NCBI GenBank assembly: GCA_014529385.2
Contig: CM043960.1
Span: forward strand, 124,351,543 to 124,415,542
DNA length: 64,000 nt
Direction of reading: 5' to 3'
DNA from: Adiantum capillus-veneris
Taxonomy: Eukaryota > Streptophyta > Polypodiopsida > Polypodiales > Pteridaceae
This document shows positions 57,054-64,000 of the stretch, piece after piece; the stretch's first letter is position 1; each line of letters opens with the position of its first letter. The translations under genes and the position numbers were made by a program. The notes beneath the pieces are model-generated. The model was given only the letters and a program-made list of their open reading frames with translations. It was not told the origin of the DNA and did not search any database.

Positions 57054-57209
57054 GACACTGCTGAGCGAACAGTTCGGTTTTTCAAGTCAACAATTGTTCC
57101 CAGGCTGGATGAAGGTCGCAATGTCCTCATGGTGGCCCATGGTAATGTACTGCGGTGCATTATTTCTCATCTAGCCGGTCTTACAGAAACAGAAATGCTT
57201 CAACTTCAG
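57054..57209 (+). CDS. Phosphoglycerate mutase, exon 5
   Basis: 52 codons in phase 0 with exon 4, between TTGAAG and GTATGT splice sites. It reads DTAERTVRFFKSTIVPRLDE ... MVAHGNVLRCIISHLAGL ... LQLQ. The His of VAHGN is the second catalytic histidine of the family. The family continues with a TGIP-type segment and a C-terminal tail, which I could not find in 57210-64000. The 17,044-bp gap from exon 4 is filled by nested retrotransposons, yet both splice sites and the phase are intact. Confidence 0.88.
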
Positions 57210-57406
57210 GTATGTGCTCCGGAGGATGTTAGTCTTTTCTCTGTTGTACACATGAACATGTGCACACACATGTATGCACACAGGTGCATGAGACGACCAT
57301 GTGCACATAAGACATGCATGCCTGCTCGCATGCAAATGCTTTAGCCGTTAGTGATAGGTTTGTGTACTGGGTTTCTTTGATGGTATGAGTTGTATGTCAT
57401 TGTCTA

Positions 57407-57640
<234 letters not shown>

Positions 57641-58142
57641 CTATCGGAAAGACAAATGAAACAAAACTGATACAAAACTGAACTGAATGTAGGTAGGGGA
57701 GTATCTGAGGAGGGATGGAGCTCTATCTCTAGGGGTATATGCATGTCTATATGCTCAAGGTAGTACAATCATGAGAATGAGAATGCATCAAGCTATCTAG
57801 CTCCATCCTGTACAAATGGGGGGATGTAAGATGTGGTACATGGGCGGGGCTGGTGCCAAGGCTACCCGGATGAAAGCTGTCGGGTCGGCCCTCATCTGAG
57901 CTACTCGCTCCTCAGTGGCACGGCGCTCCCGGGCTCGGATCTCCTCGATCTGTCGGTGGTGGGAGCTCGCGCCCCTGTAGCCTGTGACTCGTGGTCGTCA
58001 TCTAGCTCGGCTCACCTCCGCCTGTGGGAGTGTCACTCCCCTCTGAGTGTCTGGTGAGGGAGGGGCGGCAATCCTCTGAAAGAAGTCTGTGAGCTGCGAC
58101 TGTCTCCCCTCTGTCTTTGTAGCTGTGCGTGGCTGTAGTAGT

Positions 58143-58688
<546 letters not shown>

Positions 58689-59196
58689 ATCCTGCTGCCC
58701 TAGGAGAGCCAACTGCTGTGCCCCACTGACTGTGAGAAGTGTGTCTCAACCACTGTATCGGCTATTGAGAAAGGAGTGGCTTCTAGATAATCGATATAGT
58801 AATACTCCATATCGTGACAAAGACAATATTGCGGGGGTAAGGGGTCAAAGTCATGCATCGTAGAAGGCAGCATATCTAATGTGCCATATCTATTATCCAG
58901 GTTTATGAGCAGGAATAGGGGATCTGCTGCTGTCCCCTCATACATCCTGTGCGACCTTGGAAAACGTTGTAGTCAAGTGACAACCCCTTAAGTCACAAAG
59001 CCATGCTGCATGCCAGCTCGACATAGAAGCAGGCAAACCGCCCACCCAGACAAAATAAGCATGCAGGCATACTTTCAAGTAATGTCGCAAGCACTTAGCA
59101 ATCTGTACAGTGCATCTCTGACAAGTTGGGTCATGGCAGACTGGGCAGCCCAAGTGCCACCAGGTAGTACCCCATGAGCTAACATTCACATGAATT

Positions 59197-59496
59197 ATGA
59201 AATTTGCCTCCCGAGATCCCAACTACATGACCAGAATTGTGAAAGGGAAGCATTTGAATGCTGATCAAGCCAGTGCTGCACCCTCCGAGGATGGTAAGGA
59301 GCAATGCACATTAAATACTGGAAAAAAGAGAGTAGCCCTTGGTGTCTCACAAGATGGCCACAATCACTCTCTTGGATCCCAAGACAGCCCTTATAGAGGA
59401 GAGTCCTATTATATGCACAAGCACCCAGAGGTAGCATCCTCAGAATGGAACAATGGATCTGCCCATACCCTCTTAGCACAGGAACCAACTACATGA
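59197..59496 (+). other. Hypothetical 99-codon ORF, unknown
   Basis: MKFASRDPNYMTRIVKGKHL ..., polar and E/S/H-rich at the end, preceded by an in-frame stop. It might be an exon of the phosphoglycerate mutase gene or chance. The phase does not join directly to exon 5, so it is not assigned. Confidence 0.25.
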
Positions 59497-59547
59497 ATGG
59501 GCTGTTGGGGATAAAGGCCTACTGGCTCTACTGGCTCCCTTGTATCA

Positions 59548-60140
59548 TACCCCATCAGGGTTGACACGTACGGTTATGTACGACGGGTACACGCACGAAG
59601 ACGTGTGGTACTAATCGAACTAAAAAAAAATAGACATACGTTGACGTAACGTACGATGCAAAAAACATTTCATATGTCTTTACACACTACAAGAGAGACT
59701 AAACAAAGAAGTTTTCAAACTCAGAAGTTAGAACATGATAGATCATATGAGTCATGACATAGACCTTAGTACTTAGTATCAAGTACTTGCAACTTAAGTC
59801 TTACAAGTTAGAACATCAAAGATTTGTCCATGGACATTGGAAACGGCAATGTCCGAAAAAAGAAGAATCATGATCTCCAAAGTGGTGGCCGCCATAGTAG
59901 ATCCGCTACCTGAGCCTCGCCGCACATAGGTCATGGTTGTTTGAGCCAATGCACCCATTGGGCTCTTGGTCAAATGCAATCAAAATTGCGAAACGATCCG
60001 ACCCCACACCACAACCACAAAAACAACCACACCAAAGAAAAAAAGACGAGTCATGTACGGAACGTACGAGTCGTACGGTACAATACGGAACATATGAATC
60101 TTCCTGTACGCTGTACGAGGACAACCTTGTGTAACCCCAT
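59548..60140 (-). mobile_element. hAT-1: short hAT-like transposon (574 bp)
   Basis: Ends are inverted: CAGGGTTGACACGTAC at 59556 and (minus strand) CAAGGTTGTCCTCGTAC ending at 60129. TACCCCAT before and TAACCCCAT just after (offset 2 bp) look like a decayed 8-bp target duplication. Both ends are crowded with GTACG/CGTAC motifs. Inside, the minus strand codes TYVRRGSGSGSTMAATTLE, which matches TYVWRGSGSGSIAAASVLE at 62370 (plus). So it is an internally deleted copy of the same family as hAT-2. Confidence 0.7.
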
Positions 60141-61497
60141 AGTCTTACCCTAACTTAAACCATATAAAGGACATTGAGTGTAGAATAGAAGTACACTTTC
60201 AAATCTCGTTTTTTTGCTTTGCATTCTCTTTCTGCTCTCGTCTCTTGCGCATATCTTCTTCTGCTTGCCTCCTTTATACTCCTTCAACCTCTACATGTAA
60301 CCGGCGTGTTAACTTCAAAATGGGCGGTAGACTTTACTTCAAACCTTGATTTAGCTTTCACCCATCATTAGTCGTCTATTCTACCTGTGCTATAATGACA
60401 CAAGAGAGGGGAATGGGATACAGATGCTAGAATGCATCTATATGCGAGTCAAACACCAGATTGGCCCCTAAATAGTCGCCCCTTTCGGTATTTCTTTATT
60501 CTTTAAAAGAGGGAATAAAAGCTGTGGTTCCCTACAAGCTGCCCCGCACAATCTGGGCTGAATTTCTTATGTTCTGGGCCGATTTCGGCAGCATAACTGC
60601 ACTAGGACCCTTCACAGTCAGTATCCCCACGCATTAGATGACTTTCCCGACGCATACGGACACTTTGCAAAACCTGGCGAGAATCTGCAGCACGCTGAAT
60701 TCTCTGTTTTCTGCCCTGAAAATGCACCAGATCACCTGTACAGCGGTCCCCTCGCGTCCCCGAACCTCCTGGGGGTATTAGGGTCCGTTTAGGGCCGAAA
60801 CCCTAAACCTGCAAAAATACACAGCAGGCTGGAATTCATTGTTTCGGGCTCCGTTTCGCGTGCCGGTCGCATCTGTAGCAAGTCCTCGAGCTCCCGCACC
60901 TGTAGGGCTACTTGCCCTTTGAATCGAACGGGATTTCGCACGTGAAACCTCTCCGAATTCACCTGTACCTGCGGGGGATTAGCCGCTAGCTAATCCAGCA
61001 CCTGTGCAAGAGGCTCTTGCCTCAGCAATCGTGCATGAACCCACATAACTGTACATATTGGTCAAATGAAAAGCCCACTAGAGGGGCATAACCATAAAGA
61101 ATAGGGGAGAGAGAGAGAGCAGTGAGAGGTGTGCAGGTCATGACATCCTGCACCTCACTGTACATAGAGGGTAAGCCAGCACTCCATTGAAGCTCTCCCA
61201 CCTGTGAGAGCACTCAAAAACAAGCTCACAGCTGAAAATCACGTTTTTGCCATCGCTTTAAGTAGTAAATTGGCCTCAGAGTGCCAAGTGTCACTCATTT
61301 GTGCATTTTTCCGCTTTAGACCCTTGGGTCTAAAAATATCTCACCTGCAGCCTCTGTTGACTTGGCCACAGAGTAACAAAATGATCCCCATGTCAAACTG
61401 CACGTAATGACACGAAGACATTTTGCCGTCCAAAAATAGCAGTCCCTAAAATTTAGGAGTTTCTGCCATTACATTCTTCTAGGTCATCTGACCCTCT
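60141..61497. other. No gene; weak LTR-like remnant
   Basis: CGCCCCTTTCGGTATTTCTT at 60478 matches the inverted Gypsy-B LTR core, suggesting a very old minus LTR. Beyond that, GC-rich DNA with AAACCCTAAAC (60800) and no recognisable ORF. Confidence 0.4.
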
Positions 61498-61788
61498 TTG
61501 TACACTGCAGCCACACCCAGAACTGAAATGTAGCATATGTAGCAAAGGATTCTGCTTTGGCTGGCCAATGACCCCACTTTGGCTAACCACAGTCCTTGTT
61601 CAACCTTAGTGCTCTTTAGCCCTCATCAAGTAGGCGTGGACTCTCTCTGAACAGTTCCACACTGGCTATGCAATGCAGGGCAGTTAGATTTCCAGAGGGG
61701 TGTTTCCAAAAGGTAAAACAAACGAAATTCCCCAAAGAAAGAGAAAATAAACAAAAATGGAATTGCCACTAGTTGGTCATATACCCCC
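61498..61788 (+). repeat. 275-bp dispersed direct repeat, copy 1
   Basis: ACTGCAGCCACACCCAGAAC to AAAATGGAATTGCCACT, repeated at 63024-63300 with about 15 changes and a small indel. The second copy lies just before a PBS, so the unit may be part of an LTR. Confidence 0.85.
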
Positions 61789-61927
61789 CTCTTGAAATCT
61801 CAAACGTCCTCGTTTGCACCTATGTTGTACATGCTTACAGTCAGCACTCGGGTGTCCGGACACCGTGTCGACACATGTACGACACATACATGCTCACAGT
61901 CAACACCTCGTTGACACATGTATTGCC

Positions 61928-62040
61928 TGCGTGTGAACTCTGTCCCAATGACATAGTGGAAGCGTCACACTCTGCCATTGCTTTGAGTCCATAACTTTCC
62001 AATGACAAAATGGAAGCGTCACATTTTGCCACTGTCTTTT
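61928..62040 (+). repeat. Short tandem duplication
   Basis: CCAATGACATAGTGGAAGCG (61943) and CCAATGACAAAATGGAAGCG (61998), each followed by TCACA..TTGCCA-type sequence. Confidence 0.7.
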
Positions 62041-62301
62041 AGTACACGTTGGATCCAGTAACCTTTCGAGCATACCCAAACTGACAGTTTAAGAATACAG
62101 TTACACATGTATTCTTCAATAGAAATAATTGCTGTATCCTTGACAAACTGACAAGAAATACTCACTTCTATAGCACTAAACAAACTTTTGGACATTCCAT
62201 AAGAGCAATTGCCAAACTGACAATCTGTACAGCTCTAACATTCATGTAACATGCACTTCATTTGAGCTCACTGTAAGTAACATGTACATCATTTCTTTCA
62301 G

Positions 62302-62587
62302 AAGAGGTGCAAGAGCTTCCCATGCTCGTGGCCGTGGCCGTGGCCGTGGGCGTGAGATGGAGGCTACTACTCCTACAACCTATGTGTGGCGAGGCTCGGG
62401 AAGCGGCTCCATTGCGGCGGCCTCTGTTTTGGAGGATGTGCCTATTCGTAGATCCAACACTATGGACCCTAGAGAGCCGGAGTATGACGAGGAGGGAAAT
62501 CTCCTTAGTGAGGGAGATTATGACACACCACAATCCGATTCATGTGAGGATGAAGATGACATCGATGAGCATAGCTCACAAGATTAA
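62302..62587 (+). pseudogene. C-terminal exon of a hAT-like transposase (hAT-2)
   Basis: A TTTCTTTCAG acceptor is followed by an open frame: RGARASHARGRGRGRGRE, TYVWRGSGSGSIAAASVLE, then an acidic tail ending DEDDIDEHSSQD. A related stretch is in hAT-1. The catalytic and dimerisation parts are not in the window, so only the family-specific tail is present. The hAT assignment rests on terminal repeats, not on catalytic motifs. Confidence 0.5.
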
Positions 62588-63023
62588 GATGATGATGATG
62601 ATGAGAGCGGAGAAAGCTCTTAGACTTTAGTGTCTCTCATATCTTTTTTGACCCTACTTCCACTTTTTGCATGATTGAGGCTTAAAAGGCCTACTTTTTT
62701 GTATCATCTCGATTATCAAATCTCAACTTAGCTTTTTGATTTATGACATATGTAATGCGAATCGCAGTTCATACCCATTGTGTCTCATTGTCTTGATTCT
62801 CAACTCTTGAGTGTCGGCACTTGGCACTTGCAAGTTGCATTCTTGTCCAATGTGATAATCAATTGTCTATTTGTCCTAAGTGTAAAATCTAGGGTTAAGA
62901 ATTGCGTGTTTTTATTTTTGAACGTATGTAACCATGTCGTACGACATAAAATTCTCTAGTTCGATGAGTACCGTACGTCTTCGTACATGGACAAAACGTA
63001 CGTGACCGTACGAGACCACCCTG
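62588..63023 (+). mobile_element. 3' end of hAT-2 with GTACG-rich terminal region
   Basis: The end at 63023 (minus strand CAGGGTGGTCTCGTACGG) matches the hAT-1 end at 59556 for about 70 bp, including GAAGACGT and TCGAACTA. Six or more GTACG/CGTAC motifs lie in 62938-63015. The matching 5' end was not found. Confidence 0.65.
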
Positions 63024-63340
63024 ACTGCAGCCACACCCAGAACTGAAATGTAGCCTATGTAGCAAAGGATTCCGCTTTGGCTGGCCAATGACCCCACTTT
63101 GGCTAACCATAGTCCTTGTCCAACCTTAGTGCTCTTTAGCCCTCAGGCTTGGACTCTCTCTGAACAGTTCCACATTGGCTATGCAATGCAGGGCAGTTAG
63201 ATTTCCAGAGGGGTGTTTCCAAAAGGTAAAGCAAACGAAATTTCCCAAAGAAAGAGAAAAAATACAAAAATGGAATTGCCACTGGCTGGTGACACTACAC
63301 CTTGTGGTAGGTGTTTTGCACGCGTTTCCGCCCTTTCGAC
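63024..63340 (+). repeat. 275-bp direct repeat, copy 2 (possible LTR)
   Basis: It matches 61498-61788 up to about 63292, then continues to the PBS at 63341. The LTR start is not clear. Confidence 0.6.
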
Positions 63341-63352
63341 TGGTATCAGAGT
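63341..63352 (+). other. Probable primer-binding site of a copia-type element
   Basis: TGGTATCAGAGT; eleven of twelve bases match the initiator tRNA-Met PBS. Confidence 0.7.
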
Positions 63353-63501
63353 GAGGTTTCTCGCGACAAAGTTTTCTGGAGTTCTTCTTCCATGCTGTAT
63401 TTTCAATTTGGAGGTGATCATCACTTTTGGGGATTAGGGTTTCCCTAGAAGTCAATGACAGGAGTTGGTTTTGTTTACAGTAGTGTACAAAGCTACTTTC
63501 T

Positions 63502-63687
63502 TTGCTGATTTTGTTAGTCTTGCTCCAGAGTGCCTGTACTTGCACATGTCCTCGTTCAGAGATCAAGAACCTCTTTGAGAAGTTTGATGGTAGTGGCTTT
63601 GATCTATGGAAGGATCGCATGCAAGATATCTTGTTTTTCAAGAATTGTGAAGATGCCTTGACAAATCTAATCCTGATGCTTTTATAG
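63502..63687 (+). pseudogene. Ty1/copia gag N-terminal remnant
   Basis: The frame reads EIKNLFEKFDGSGFDLWKDR then MQDILFFKNCEDAL. F-D-G-x-x-F-x-x-W-x-x-x-M-x-x-x-L is the signature of the copia gag start. The frame ends at 63687, so only the first ~60 codons are seen. Confidence 0.65.
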
Positions 63688-63759
63688 ATGAGGAATGGGT
63701 CTCATGTGCGCACTCCTTGCACCAAGTGACAAGCTTCTGCTATAGTCCATAGTGACATA

Positions 63760-64000
63760 AAAACCTGTTTCAGCCCTCTGAAACCCTGAAACGACGAAAC
63801 AGCCGAAATGTTTCGGCGAAACATGCGAAACGAGTTGATTTTTTCACTCAAGTCTCACATCTAGATTTTGGTATTTCATGTCTTTACAAGTGAATTTGTA
63901 TGTGTATTCAATGTATAATCATACGAATATACATATAAAACGAAACCTGTGTTTCGTTTTCTTTGAGCTCCGAAACAAAACGTTTCAGAAACCTCGAAAC
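63760..64000. repeat. GAAAC/GTTTC-rich cluster
   Basis: About a dozen GAAAC or GTTTC motifs in two groups (63765-63835 and 63935-64000), in both orientations, separated by A/T-rich DNA. This resembles the subterminal transposase-binding repeats of hAT-like ends. The window ends inside it. Confidence 0.6.

Larger units (their letters stand above)
39285..57209 (+). other. Phosphoglycerate mutase gene span in this window (5 exons, TE-filled intron)
   Basis: Exon order and phases are continuous: introns of 85, 79, 97 and 17,044 bp. Without LINE-2 and Gypsy-C (43146-56577 and one target copy) the last intron would be about 3.6 kb. No stop or frameshift occurs in any recognised exon, which argues for a functional gene rather than a pseudogene, but both ends of the coding region are unseen. 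Confidence 0.8.

Noticed and set aside
59197-59496. Terminal exon of phosphoglycerate mutase
   Set aside because: The conserved TGIP-type segment is absent, and no acceptor gives phase 0 with exon 5 without a stop.

Overview
The window is nuclear DNA of a land plant with a large, repeat-rich genome. The evidence is spliced introns with GT..AG borders, plant-type LTR retrotransposons primed by tRNA-iMet (TGGTATCAGAGC sites), chromodomain Ty3/gypsy elements, a plant LINE with a poly(A) tail, hAT-like DNA transposons and long GA/TC and TA microsatellites. I cannot name the species. There is no bacterial-style operon, CRISPR array or phage. Only one host gene is clear: a cofactor-dependent phosphoglycerate mutase, with five phase-consistent exons between 39285 and 57209. 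Its N-terminal and C-terminal exons are not visible.

Layout. 1-505 is an LTR fragment of the family called Gypsy-B/C here. 506-4778 is LTR-E (+), a non-autonomous element with an unusual acidic ORF. 4779-7028 is a truncated inverted relative, LTR-F (-). 8114-8757 is an old solo LTR. 8977-17570 is LARD-D (-), with 2-kb LTRs, a 5-bp target duplication and a gag remnant; its left LTR is split by 2.3 kb of microsatellite-rich DNA. 18533-22900 is a truncated Gypsy-B (-). 22901-25500 is unrecognised sequence with a 47-bp-period palindrome array, followed by a LINE endonuclease scrap.

25855-38600 is Gypsy-A (-), a chromodomain Ty3/gypsy element. Its RT is interrupted twice: by a 1.64-kb TIR DNA transposon (9-bp TSD) and by LINE-1 (30699-36882, 11-12 bp TSD). 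LINE-1 is a 6.2-kb non-LTR retrotransposon with one intact endonuclease/RT ORF of about 1405 codons. It is the youngest-looking and most interesting object in the window.

39285-57209 holds the phosphoglycerate mutase exons. The intron after exon 4 is 17 kb long because LINE-2 (43146-56577, 13-bp TSD, poly(A)) landed in it and Gypsy-C (49081-55496, 5-bp TSD) then landed in LINE-2. 57210-64000 has microsatellite modules, two hAT-like copies in opposite orientation with GTACG-rich ends, a copia-type PBS plus gag start, and a GAAAC-rich end cluster.

The insertions can be ordered by nesting: gene intron, then LINE-2, then Gypsy-C; and Gypsy-A, then the TIR transposon and LINE-1. Nearly all retroelement reading frames except LINE-1 are broken by stops, frameshifts or deletions. 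All product calls come from reading motifs; no database search was run.
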